64,000 nucleotides of DNA from Candidatus Cloacimonadota bacterium. Its GTDB lineage: Bacteria > Cloacimonadota > Cloacimonadia > Cloacimonadales > TCS61. The first letter of the stretch is position 1. Each line of letters starts with the position of its first letter. The DNA is taken from positions 1-64,000 of the forward strand of contig JAIORE010000099.1 of the NCBI GenBank assembly GCA_021108315.1. The letters are read 5' to 3'. The translations under genes and the position numbers were made by a program. The notes below the pieces were generated by a model that searched no databases, had not been told where the DNA came from, and saw only the letters and a program-made list of their open reading frames with translations. Shown piece by piece: positions 19,981 through 31,271 of the stretch.

Positions 19981-20517
19981 CTTCGTTTAAATAAAAAAGG
20001 AATTTTTATGCTATTTACAAATTTTGAGCAAACATTAAAATTCCTATACTATAAAAAGACTACCGGATTTCTTAAAATTAATACCTAAGTCTTCTATGAT
20101 ATAATATCGGTTTATGGTTAACTTTAATGATTGTAATGGTTTATAATCCCAATTAGTGTATGGTTAAGTCACTTTTTAAAATACACAAAAAAAAATTGTA
20201 AAATTCATAAATTTATCTCCCAATAACATTACATAAAACGACTAAGCTGCTAATAAAATGTATGTCAAGAATTATTAGTTCACCCTACACTAAGAATTCT
20301 GTAACTTATTGAAAATTAACAAATTACAGTTCAATATTTTTTTTCATGGAAAACTCAGGTAATACTGATGAGAAATCCGGTTTTGTTGTGTAAATACCTA
20401 TTCGGATGATGCTCAAAAATTTAAAATATTAAAAAAAGAGAAATTATTTGACTAAATTTTTAAAAAATTTATTATTTGGAAAATTTGTTAATTACATGTT
20501 AACCGTAGGAGGTTTTT

Positions 20518-23500
20518 ATGAAAAAGGGTCTATTTTTATTAGTTTTATTGTTAATCTCTTTTGTTTTACTTTTTGCCGATTATCCGGCATCAAATGGAGA
20601 CAATGCTTATGCGTACATTACAAATGTCACTTTCTCAAACATTAATAATAATACAGGAGCTGAAACAGGTGGATATGGTGATTTTACAGCTATGTCTGCT
20701 GACGTGCAAGCCGGGGAAACTTATGAGATTTCAGTAACAGTACAGCTTTATGATTTTTTCTACATAAATGCCTGGATAGATTGGAATCAGGATGATGTTT
20801 TTGATGATTTAGAAGAAAAATACGAAATAGCAGTTAATGAATACGGTGTATCAACACACACACATAATATTACTGTTCCAATTGATGCTTTGACTGGAAC
20901 CACTCGAATGAGAGTTTCCTATGGAGTTTTTTCATCTCCTGCCCCTGACGAAACTGATTTTACCGGTGAAGTCGAAGACTATTCAATTAATGTTACCGTC
21001 CCACTTCCAGATGCTCCATACAATCCCAATCCTGTATCCGGAGCTATTGATATTGCACATGCACTGGAACTTACCTGTGAGTTTGGAGCAAATACAGATT
21101 CGTATGATGTTTATTTTGATACGTCAGATCCACCTGTTACAATGGTAGTTGATAATGCCCCTTATGGAACTTCTGTTTCATATTACGCAGGTAGTTTAAC
21201 TCCTACTACTATTTATTATTGGAAAATTGTAGCTCGAAATGGTGGAGGTGATACGGATAGCGAAATCTGGAATTTTACAACTTCTGAAAATGGAACTCAC
21301 GTTTCAGGAACTGTTAGCGGACTTTGGGATTTAGCAGGTTCACCATATTTTGTTGATGGTCAGATTACTATCTTACAAGATACAACTTTAGGGATAGAAG
21401 CAGGTGTTGAAGTAATCCTAACAGGATATTATAACTTTGATGTGTATGGTGCCCTTCAAGCAAATGGGACCGATGGAAATATGATAGAATTTTCAAGAAA
21501 TGATAATACTGGATTTGAATTTGACAATTCAGAAGTAGGGGCATGGAATGGATTATTTTATCATGGTGGCAGAAATAGAACGGATTACTCAAATTTAGAC
21601 TATTGTATTTTTAGGAATAGCAAAGCAATTTCTGGAGGAGAGGGCGGCGTTATCTATGCTCAAAATGACGTATATCTTAATATTAATAATTGTCAATTTA
21701 TAGATAATTATGCTGATTCTAAAGGTGGTGCAATTTGTTTCTTTAGTGCTGCTAATAGTGAAAATATTATCGAAAACTGCTATTTCTATAATAATCAATC
21801 TACAGATGGAGGAGCTATTTATTTTAACAGTTCTCAAGCAGATTTGGTGAATAATATATTTGAAAATAATCAAGTCCCACTTTTTGATGCAAAAGGAGGA
21901 GCTATTTTCTTGAATAACGGTTCTAATATTGATCTAATTGGTAATCTATTCTTTGATAATGCAGCATATCAAGGTGGAACTATTTATGCAATAAGCTCAG
22001 AAATACGAGTGATTAATTGTACAATTACTGAAAATGATGCTAATTCTGGTTCTGCTTATTATGCTGAATATGGATCATGTACTTTAATTAATAATATTAT
22101 TTGGAATAACATAGGTATGCTGTTTATCTGGAATACAGCCGATGGCTCTTATAATGCATCTTATTCCGATATTGAAAACCATGGGGGATATAATTGGACT
22201 TCGATAAACGATTGTATTGATATTGATCCTGAATTTACTTCAGTTACTGCGGATGACTATACTTTATCTGATGATCCGTTATCACCTTGTATAGATATGG
22301 GAAATCCCGATATTACAGGTTTAAATCTTCCTGATTATGATCTCGCCGGTACTGTAAGAGTTCTTGGAACTGTTGTAGATATGGGTGCCTACGAAACTCT
22401 TTTACCACCAGTTGCTGATTTTCATGCAGATGTAACTTCGGGATATAAACCTCTCACGGTAAATTTCACGAATAATTCAAATAATTCCACAAGTTGGGAG
22501 TGGGATTTTGATGATGATGATACGATTGATTCAACTGAAGAAAATCCAACCTTCATCTATGAGGAAGCCGATACTTATACTGTAACTCTCACAGCTTACA
22601 ACGATGAAATGGATATTAGCGTAGAAACAAAAATAGATTATATCAATGTACATCATTGTACTCGTAAATCTGGATCAGTGGGTGGAGAAGAATGGGAAGC
22701 AGATGGTAATCCGTATATAATTGAAGGAGATATTTTTGTTAATTTGGGGGAGGATTTAACAATTGAAGAAGGAGTAATAATTCTCTTTGAAGAAAATTAT
22801 AGATTTGATGTACATGGTAACTTAAATGCTATAGGATCAGTTGGATCAGGCAATAGTATTCTTTTTTCTGTTACAGATCCTTCAGGATATTCACAAGGAA
22901 CTCATACAGGTTGGAATGGACTTAGATTTTATGATCAACCATATTCCGGAGTTTATGTGTCTTTTTTAGATTACTGCATATTTGAATATGGAAAATCTTT
23001 CGGTGGCGGTAATGGAAATCTTGGTGGAGCAATTTATTTAGAAAATTCATCAGGTGTATCTATAAAACATACTAGTATCAGCAAATGTATGGCAGAATTT
23101 GGTGGTGCAATTTATGCAACTGCTAATTCAAACTTCTTGCTGCAAAATTCTCTTTTAGTGGAAAACAATGCAGGTATTCAAGGTTCAGTAATCTACTGTG
23201 AACAATCATCTCCAACCTTTTTAAATCTCACAGTCGCAAATAATAACCAGAATTCTCTAAGTACGGTGTTACCAATATTTTTATTAGATTCTAACCCATC
23301 TGTAAAAAATTCTATTATCTGGAATGTAAACTCTGACTTTGAACTTTCTCAAGCTGGTAGTAGTAATGCAATTGTAAGTTACACCAGTATTCAAGATGAT
23401 ATACAAGGTGAAGGAGTTATAAATATTGCACCTACCTTTAAAACCAGTAGTTACAAATTAGCCGTTGTCGATCCTAATAATCAAAGTAACCAACTTGTTG

Positions 23501-26310
23501 ATGCCGGTGATCCTGCGGACGATATCGGACAGGAACCAAACCCTCATGGTGGTAGAATAAATATGGGTGCTTATGGTGGAACCATTGAAGCTACTTATGC
23601 AGCATCAATCGCACCCCCAGAAGTTTTTGAAAATTCTTTTTGGCCAAATATTTATTTACATCTTGTAAACCAGCAACTTTTAGTTGGTAGTGATGCCACT
23701 TTGGAAATTGAACCAGGAGCACTAGTAGATATTAGTGATAATACTTCAATCACAATAAGTGGAAAACTTACAGCGAATGGAACTGAAAGTGATAAAATTA
23801 AATTTAGTTCCGACATAGTGGAAGATGAACAAAGAGGTGATATTTGGGATGGTTTAATATTTGGTGATGGAGCTGATAATTTATCGGTCTTGAATAATGT
23901 AATCATAGAGAATGCTACAAATGGAATTAATCTAAATTCTAATAATATAGATATCAATAATACAGAAGTAATTTTTGATTCTTCAGCAGTTAGGGGCACT
24001 GGTGAAGTTGGTGTTATTCTTGGAGATGGTTCAGAAGCTAAAATAACCAATTGTGATATTGAAAATTATGAATATGGTATCAAAATAGTGACTCCTCGGA
24101 ATAGTAGAGAAACAGCAATGCCTGAAATAACAGATACAACAATCAGAACCAGTGGGGAAAGTTCAAGCGAAAACCTTGTTGGGATTTACATGGAAGGAGA
24201 TATAGCTGCAACAATTGATGGCTGCATAATTGATGATTTTACAGAAGGAATAAAGTTTATTGGAACAGGTGTTAGAACTCGAAATACTCCTACAATCACC
24301 AATACAAGAATTAGGACTAGTGGGCAAAGTTCTAGAAATGTAACTACTGGTCTATATATTGACAATGTAGTAAATATTGAAATACAAATTGACTCCTTAT
24401 TGAATTATCCTACTGGAATAGAAATTGTAAATAATGGAACAACTCGGAATGAATCTACCCCTTCAATCACAAATACAAGAATTCGAACAAGTGGACAAAG
24501 TTCAAGAGAAAATATTGTAGGGATTTATATGGAAGGAGATATCGCTGCAACAATTGATGGTTGTATTATAGATGATTTTGCTGAAGGTATAAAAATTATC
24601 GGAACAGGAATCGCAACTCGAAGTACTCCTACAATCACAAATACAAGAATACGGACTAGTGGACAAAGCTCCAGAGATGTAACTACCGGTTTATATATCA
24701 ACAATGTAGTCAATATTAACGTTCAAATTGATTCGTTACTGAATTATCCTACCGGAATAGAAATTGTTAACAATGACTCAACCCGAAATGAATCTACTCC
24801 TACAATCACAAATACAAGAATCCGAACAAGTGGACAAAGTTCAAGAGAAAACGAAATAGGAATTATAACCAATGGAAATGTCTCAGCTAATATTGAAAAT
24901 TGTGAAATTGACAACCAAAATCAAGGTATAGTTTTTAAAGGACCTAATTCAAGCGTTAGATCTACTCCTACCATCACAAATACAAGAATTCGTACAAGTG
25001 GACAAAGTTCTCGCAGCAACTCAAATGGTATTTTCATAGATGACCTGAGTATTGTAGAAATTGATAGTTGCGAAGTCGAAAACTATACGGTAGGAATTGA
25101 ATTTTCTTGTCATAGAGATTCATCAGCATATCCTTATATAACAAATACTAAAATCAAATCAAGTGCAGAAAATTCAAGAACGATGTATACTGGTCTAAGG
25201 TTTTCTGGACTCATTGATGGTGATATTTCAAATAATGAAATCGTAAATGTGGATACAGCAATTGTTATGAGTGGCTATGATGTTATTATGAATATTACTC
25301 AAAATGAAATATATATGCATGAAAAGGTGAATCAGGATAGCTCAAGTATTGCTATCTATGCAGAAAACTGTGCATCAATAACTATGAAGCAAAATACAAT
25401 CCACGCCTATGATTATGGATATATTTCTGTAAATGCTTTCACTGAAATGATGAACAATATTATTTGGAATGATAATCAAGTAAATGAACCTGTAACAATT
25501 GGTCCCGACATTGTAGTACGGTATTGTGATATATCACGCCCTGCTCGAGAAGCATATCCCGGAGTAGGAAATATAAATAATTATCCTTGTTTTTATAACG
25601 TTTTTCTTGGTAGATTTGAACTTCTGATGAATAGTCCATGTATAGATACCGGAGATCCTGAAGAACCACTTGATCCAGATGGTTCAGTTGCTGATATGGG
25701 TGTTTATTATGATCCATTCCTGATAGATTTTGAAGCTAATCAAATGTTTGGTTATGGTTCACATATTATTCAATTTACTCCTGAAGCGGTAGGTTTCCCA
25801 GAAATAGGTTCGACTTGGAGTTGGGATACTAATGCTGATAGTTCTTATGATGCCTTTGGGATTTCACCAACTGTTACTTATGAGGTACCCGGAATTTATA
25901 GTGTGAGATTAAGAGTTCAAAAAGCTGGAATCGAAGATTATCTGTACAAAGAGAACTTTATTGTGATCCAAGATACTGAACTACCTGCTCCTCAAAATCC
26001 TCAAATATCGTTAAATGCAAATGATGTGATGCTTTCCTGGGATGATATCGTTCTCCGTAATAGAACTGATAGAAATCAGATATATTTTCTTATTTATATC
26101 TCGGATCGTCCTGATGGTGGTTTTGAATATGTAGATCATACAACTAATGAAGTAACTTCTTATTCTCATCAGGATATTCTATTATCTGTGGATAGAGCAT
26201 TTTATAAAATAATAGCTTTTGAAGGTACTTGGGAGCAATTAAGAACCCATGTTTCCAGTTTACGGAAATATAAAATCAAGAAAGTTATTAAAATCAATAA
26301 TTTAAAATAA
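20518..26310 (+). CDS. Giant secreted surface protein: GEVED-like domain, right-handed beta-helix regions, two PKD-like domains, tandem-repeat block, C-terminal Fn3-like region
   Basis: 1930 aa with signal peptide; FYINAWIDWNQDDVFDDLEEKYE...GEVEDYSI; WEWDFDDDDTIDSTEENPTFIYEEADTYTVTLTA; many parallel-beta-helix turns. Confidence 0.88.
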   Translation: MKKGLFLLVLLLISFVLLFADYPASNGDNAYAYITNVTFSNINNNTGAETGGYGDFTAMSADVQAGETYEISVTVQLYDFFYINAWIDWNQDDVFDDLEEKYEIAVNEYGVSTHTHNITVPIDALTGTTRMRVSYGVFSSPAPDETDFTGEVEDYSINVTVPLPDAPYNPNPVSGAIDIAHALELTCEFGANTDSYDVYFDTSDPPVTMVVDNAPYGTSVSYYAGSLTPTTIYYWKIVARNGGGDTDSEIWNFTTSENGTHVSGTVSGLWDLAGSPYFVDGQITILQDTTLGIEAGVEVILTGYYNFDVYGALQANGTDGNMIEFSRNDNTGFEFDNSEVGAWNGLFYHGGRNRTDYSNLDYCIFRNSKAISGGEGGVIYAQNDVYLNINNCQFIDNYADSKGGAICFFSAANSENIIENCYFYNNQSTDGGAIYFNSSQADLVNNIFENNQVPLFDAKGGAIFLNNGSNIDLIGNLFFDNAAYQGGTIYAISSEIRVINCTITENDANSGSAYYAEYGSCTLINNIIWNNIGMLFIWNTADGSYNASYSDIENHGGYNWTSINDCIDIDPEFTSVTADDYTLSDDPLSPCIDMGNPDITGLNLPDYDLAGTVRVLGTVVDMGAYETLLPPVADFHADVTSGYKPLTVNFTNNSNNSTSWEWDFDDDDTIDSTEENPTFIYEEADTYTVTLTAYNDEMDISVETKIDYINVHHCTRKSGSVGGEEWEADGNPYIIEGDIFVNLGEDLTIEEGVIILFEENYRFDVHGNLNAIGSVGSGNSILFSVTDPSGYSQGTHTGWNGLRFYDQPYSGVYVSFLDYCIFEYGKSFGGGNGNLGGAIYLENSSGVSIKHTSISKCMAEFGGAIYATANSNFLLQNSLLVENNAGIQGSVIYCEQSSPTFLNLTVANNNQNSLSTVLPIFLLDSNPSVKNSIIWNVNSDFELSQAGSSNAIVSYTSIQDDIQGEGVINIAPTFKTSSYKLAVVDPNNQSNQLVDAGDPADDIGQEPNPHGGRINMGAYGGTIEATYAASIAPPEVFENSFWPNIYLHLVNQQLLVGSDATLEIEPGALVDISDNTSITISGKLTANGTESDKIKFSSDIVEDEQRGDIWDGLIFGDGADNLSVLNNVIIENATNGINLNSNNIDINNTEVIFDSSAVRGTGEVGVILGDGSEAKITNCDIENYEYGIKIVTPRNSRETAMPEITDTTIRTSGESSSENLVGIYMEGDIAATIDGCIIDDFTEGIKFIGTGVRTRNTPTITNTRIRTSGQSSRNVTTGLYIDNVVNIEIQIDSLLNYPTGIEIVNNGTTRNESTPSITNTRIRTSGQSSRENIVGIYMEGDIAATIDGCIIDDFAEGIKIIGTGIATRSTPTITNTRIRTSGQSSRDVTTGLYINNVVNINVQIDSLLNYPTGIEIVNNDSTRNESTPTITNTRIRTSGQSSRENEIGIITNGNVSANIENCEIDNQNQGIVFKGPNSSVRSTPTITNTRIRTSGQSSRSNSNGIFIDDLSIVEIDSCEVENYTVGIEFSCHRDSSAYPYITNTKIKSSAENSRTMYTGLRFSGLIDGDISNNEIVNVDTAIVMSGYDVIMNITQNEIYMHEKVNQDSSSIAIYAENCASITMKQNTIHAYDYGYISVNAFTEMMNNIIWNDNQVNEPVTIGPDIVVRYCDISRPAREAYPGVGNINNYPCFYNVFLGRFELLMNSPCIDTGDPEEPLDPDGSVADMGVYYDPFLIDFEANQMFGYGSHIIQFTPEAVGFPEIGSTWSWDTNADSSYDAFGISPTVTYEVPGIYSVRLRVQKAGIEDYLYKENFIVIQDTELPAPQNPQISLNANDVMLSWDDIVLRNRTDRNQIYFLIYISDRPDGGFEYVDHTTNEVTSYSHQDILLSVDRAFYKIIAFEGTWEQLRTHVSSLRKYKIKKVIKINNLK
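24118..25180 (+). repeat. Coding tandem repeats ending TPTITNTRIRTSGQSSR with a 339-bp higher-order period
   Basis: Seven recognisable IRTSG(Q/E)SS-type segments or degenerates; the A+B pair recurs from 24169 to 24508 (339 bp). Confidence 0.85.
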
Positions 26311-26324
26311 AGGCACATATCATT

Positions 26325-26352
26325 AAAAGGGCAGTTTAACTGCCCTTTTTTT
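26325..26352 (+). terminator. Intrinsic terminator
   Basis: AAAAGGGCAGtttaaCTGCCCTTTTTTT. Confidence 0.85.
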
Positions 26353-26434
26353 ATTACTAAGGTCTAACTATTTATGGATAGAGATAAAATTAGGACTATT
26401 TTTGTAATTTCCCAATATTTATACAGGAGTAAGA

Positions 26435-29400
26435 ATGAACAATTTGATACCACGTTTTATAATTGAGAACTTTAATGAAAACAATTTTTCAGGAGAATTC
26501 AAAGCAATAACTATGTTTCTGGACATATCCGGATTTACTCAAATGACGGAATCATTAATGAAAAACGGCAAAGAAGGAGCTGAGATATTAACAGAAATTA
26601 TTAACAAAATTTTTACTCCTACTATTTCAATTATTTATGAAAATAACGGCTATATTTCCACATTTGCGGGAGATGCTAATACATCCATATTTCCCATTAC
26701 AAGTTGCGATCCAAATAAAACGGTACACGCATCAGAACAAATAAGGAGTACTTTCGAAAAAACATCATTACATAAAACAAGATTTGGTGATTATAAACTT
26801 AGTGTGAAAACTGGACTTTCATACGGAAAAGTAGAATGGAGAATAATTAGTTCTGATAAAGTAAATCATTATTTTTTCAAAGGAAGTGCAATTAAAAATT
26901 CTGCTAATTGTGAAAAGAGGTGTTTGGGAAATGAGATAATCATAGATCAAAATTTAGAGGAATTAATAGATTTTAAAGTAACAAAACTAAATGATGATTT
27001 TTTTATGTTAAATGAGAATAAAGTTGAAGATTTTTCTCAAACAAATAGGAAATCGTATAATGCCGATATTTCTGTTTTAGAACACTTCGTCCCTTCATCT
27101 ATTCTTGAGATGAAATCTCTCGGAGAATTTCGTAATGTAATTTCCTGTTTTATCTCATTTGAAGAGAAAAAGAATTTTCATCTCAATGTTCAAAAAATAT
27201 TGGAATTGACACCTCAATATGGCGGATATTTCAATAAAATTGATTTTGGTGATAAAGGCTATGTTATTTTAGTTCTATTTGGTGCTCCCATTGCTCAGGA
27301 AAAAATGTATATACGCAGTTGTGATTTTGCTCTTGCTGTGCAAAGTTTACCCGATTTCAATAGTAGAATCGGACTGAGTACCGGAATCGCATTTACTGGC
27401 TTTGTTGGTAGTGAAGAACGAGGGGAATATACTGCTTTGGGAATGTCTGTAAACAAGGCTGCTCGGTTAATGATGACTGCTAAATGGAAAGAAATTTGTA
27501 TTGATCAAAGTTTTGCAAAATCTATTGAAAAAGACTATCAAATTACTTTTGTTGAAGAAAAAATGCTGAAAGGCATAAATAATTCGGTATCAATATATAA
27601 AATTACAAAGAGAAGGGAGCAAAAAGAGCTTTTTTTTGAAGGAAAATTCTTTAATAGAATTGAGGAAATGAATCAACTGGAACATATTTTAAATGAAAAT
27701 TATAAAAACTTCAAGGGAATTAATTATATTGATGGAGCTGCTGCTGTAGGAAAGAGTAGATTGTTTTTTGAATTGATGAAAAGAGATAGAGAAAATTCGG
27801 TAAATTGGATTTTTTTACCTTGTGATGATATTCTCAAAAAAAGTTTTAACCCTATTAAGTATTTTTTATATAAGTATTTCAATCAATCGGACGAAAATAA
27901 CAAAGATATAAATTTAAGTAATTTCAATTCAAAGTATGATGAGATTTTACCATTTATCAAAAAAGATGACCTTTTAAGCGAATATAAACGGACAAAATCC
28001 TTTCTCGCAGCTTTTATTAATCTTTTTTGGACAGATTCTCTTTATGAAAGTCTTGATGCGAAAAATCGTTATGAAAATATGCTTTATTCGGTTAAAAACC
28101 TGATTAAGGCACTTTGTAATATTCAACCAGTAGCAATAATTATCGAAGATGCTAATAGTATTGATTCTGATTCAGTGAATGTTTTGAAATACTTACTAAA
28201 TGATGCTGAAAATACGAATTTATCAATTTTTGCAATTTGTAGACTAAATGATGATTATTCAAATTTCAATTTTGATCTGAAAAACATTAAAGAAATTAGG
28301 CTTACCGTACAAGCTTTCAATGAAAAAAACACTAAACTATTTGTTCAAAATAAATTCATTGGTGATGATCCTACCCAAAAAATCCATAGAAAAACATATG
28401 ATATGATCTGGGAAAAAAGTGAAGGAAATCCTTTTTTTATTGAGCAAATAATTCTTTATATAAAAGATAATAAATTGATCAATGAAAAGTTTGAGTTGAT
28501 AAAATCTGATTTTGAAATACCGGCGGATATAAACTCACTAATTGTTTCCAGAATTAAAAAGAGTAACAAAAATTGCTTCGGTTCTCGGTAAAAAATTTAC
28601 TAACAAAGTTTTGGGTGAAATAATCAATGAAGAAGAAATTGAAAAATATATTTTGAATGGAGTAGAAGAAAATCTTTGGTATTCCCTTTCAAAAGTTGAC
28701 AATATTTTCAAAAATGCTTTTATCCGAGAGAGTGTGTATCAATTGATGTTAAAAAAAGAACTACGCCATCTTCACAAATTAGCAGGACAATCTATTGAGA
28801 ATCTATTTGCAGATAATTTGGAGGAATATTATGCTGATCTGGCTTATAATTTTCAGGAAGCGGAGATGTGGGAAAAAGCATTATTTTATATGGAAAAAGC
28901 TGGGTTATATGCAAAAGATATGTATCAAATCAATGCTTCCATAAATTATTATAGAAATTCTTTAATTATATTGCAGAAATTGAAAAACTTAGATAATCAT
29001 CACCAATTAGAAATAAAATTTAGAATTAATATCGTCGAATTATACCTTCTATTAGGTGATACTGATAATGCTCAAGCAGAAATAGAAAAGATTAATGAAG
29101 ATGCAATAAATATCACTGAAGAAACAGACAGATTTTATTTTTTCAAAGCTCAAATACTTTCTATTCGAGAGAATTACGTAGAACTAAAAGATTTTTGTTT
29201 ATCTGTTGCAAATAAGATTAGTACTAAATATTACAAGAATTATCTAAAAGTGTATTACTTAGATACGTTAAGGTATTTAAATAATCAAGCAGATTTCGAA
29301 AAAGATTCAGCATCGTTTCTCTTGGAATTGCAAGACGAAAAAGATACTTTTTTTGAGAGTCGTCTATCAAATATTATTGGATTTTATCATCTTAATCGAG

Positions 29401-30236
29401 CTGAATATGATAAAGCAATGGAATTTTTCCAATCAAATTATGAAGTTATTAAAAAACTAAATAATAGAGTTTTAATCCAAGGTGCTCTTCTTAATATTGG
29501 TATAGTTCATGCTCGTTTAGGAGATAAAAGAAAGGCTATGGAATACTATAAGAAATCTCTGAAAATTGCAGTAGAAATCGGTAGCAAACACGCAAGTTCC
29601 ATTCTTCTCACCAATATTGCTGCAATCTACTCAGTAGAAGGTAAGTACGAATCAGCTTTGGAAAATTATAATAAAGCATTAAGAATTTCACATTCTGTAG
29701 GTAATCGTGTGCAAGAGGGAATCATTATTTACAACATTGGAGAAGTATATTATAGGCAAAAGTTTTACAGTAAAGCTTTGAATTATTTAGAAGATTCAAA
29801 AAATATTTGCCAAGAAGTTTCAGATATTATTGGTGTTACTTATGCAAATGATCAAATGGGAGATATTTATTTTGATTTAAAAAATTATCAAGATGCAAAA
29901 TTGATCTATAAGAAAAATTTGAAAATCCAGCAAAAATTGAAAGATAAAGAGGGAATTGCACATACTTATGGAAATTTAGGGAATTTGGCTAAAGTTGAGA
30001 AAAATTATTCTCAAGCTGAAGAGTATTATTTTATGCAACAAAATATGCTTAACGAAATTGGTGATATACATGGAGAAGGTAATGCTTTCTTCAATTGGGC
30101 AATGAACGAAATAGAGCAGGGAAATTTTGATAAAGCTAAAGAAAAGTTAGAGAAAGCACTATCATTGTTTAATGCTTGTTCGTATAAAGCTGGTATTGAT
30201 CTTTGTCATCAGCAATTAGATAAGATTAAGAAATAG
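26435..30236 (+). pseudogene. Frameshifted soluble-adenylyl-cyclase-like protein (two class III cyclase domains, AAA ATPase, TPR)
   Basis: ORFs 26435-28591 and 28542-30236 are in different frames and together match intact paralog 46814-50542 along its length; break near 28545-28565. Confidence 0.8.
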
Positions 30237-30273
30237 ATTTAATATTGTACTTCTCATTCAGCTTGGGTGAAGA

Positions 30274-30362
30274 TGTAAGTACCTGATCATATATTTTCCG
30301 GAAGCTATTTCTTGTTGACCAAGAGAAAAAACCCCTGAAAACTTTTGTCAAAGTACTTATAA
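30274..30362 (-). repeat. Dispersed ~88-bp repeat, copy A
   Basis: Reverse strand ATAAGTACTTTGACAAAAGTTTTCAG...GAAATAGCTTCCGGAAAATA resembles 61139-61225. Confidence 0.55.
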
Positions 30363-30483
30363 AATATACTCATTCTGAGATTAGTTGATTTTTTTTATCG
30401 CTTGTAGATCTACTTGAACTTTCAACTACGCTCAAAATGATATGCTTGTTAATATTTTATACTTTTTATGAAATCATCTATAT

Positions 30484-31056
30484 CTACTTAACAAATTTTA
30501 AGAAATTAAGGATAATTTCTTTTCCAAACTGAGTGAGAAAAGATTCAGGATGAAATTGCAAGCCAAAAAGAGGATATTTTTTATGCTGAATTCCCATAAT
30601 TATTCCACTCTCATTTTTAGCAGTTATTTCTAAAGATGATGGCAAATTATCTATGATTAGTGAATGATATCTGGCAACTTCAATATTTTGAGGTATATCA
30701 TTGAAAATTCCTGTTTTTGAATGAGATATTTTACTTGTTTTACCGTGAACAGGATAATCTGCTTTAATGGTAATTCCACCAAAAGTTTCGTTAAGACATT
30801 GCATCCCAAGACAAATCCCTAAAATAGGTTTTACTTGATAGAATTTAGAGATTATTTCTTTTGAAAAAGGAACATCATTTGGTTTACCCGGACCAGGAGA
30901 GATTACAATTCCGGAAAAATTATTTTTTTGAATGTATAGAATGTCAATCTCGTTATTTCTGCGAACTTCTACGAAACCATCAAAATAAAATCCTAAAATT
31001 TGTTTCAAATTATAAGTAAAAGAATCGAAATTATCAATCAGGATTATTTTTTTCAT
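30484..31056 (-). CDS. pabA: Class I glutamine amidotransferase, anthranilate/aminodeoxychorismate synthase component II
   Basis: IDNFDSFTYNL, ISPGPGKPND, ILGICLGMQCLNETFGG, LFGLQFHPES. Confidence 0.85.
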   Translation of the reverse strand: MKKIILIDNFDSFTYNLKQILGFYFDGFVEVRRNNEIDILYIQKNNFSGIVISPGPGKPNDVPFSKEIISKFYQVKPILGICLGMQCLNETFGGITIKADYPVHGKTSKISHSKTGIFNDIPQNIEVARYHSLIIDNLPSSLEITAKNESGIIMGIQHKKYPLFGLQFHPESFLTQFGKEIILNFLKFVK

Positions 31057-31078
31057 AAGTTTTTAGTAGGTTTTGATG

Positions 31079-31264
31079 CTGTAACGCAAACAATTCTGTT
31101 TGTGCATAAAATCTCGAGTCGAGTTTTGAAAGTTAATGATAAAAAGTGTACCTATGTGCATTACCAATTACTTAAGAATTTTCTCAATTTATAAAAGTTC
31201 AAAACCCGACTCGGGATTTAAAATCCTGTTTGGGCAAGGACACAAACAAGATTGTTTGCGTTAT
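31079..31264. repeat. ~185-bp imperfect inverted repeat element
   Basis: GTAACGCAAACAATTCTGTTTGTG...TCTCGAGTCGAGTTTTGAA / TTCAAAACCCGACTCGGGA...CACAAACAAGATTGTTTGCGTTAT. Confidence 0.7.
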
Positions 31265-31271
31265 ACTTCTA

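Noticed and set aside
24118-25180. Possible CRISPR-like regular repeats
   Set aside because: The repeats are in frame within a beta-helix protein with a 339-bp period; there are no short direct repeats with unique spacers.
28542-30236. Independent TPR protein gene
   Set aside because: Start is a TTG within the frameshift region and the sequence continues the paralog 46814-50542 alignment; better viewed as the 3' part of a broken gene.
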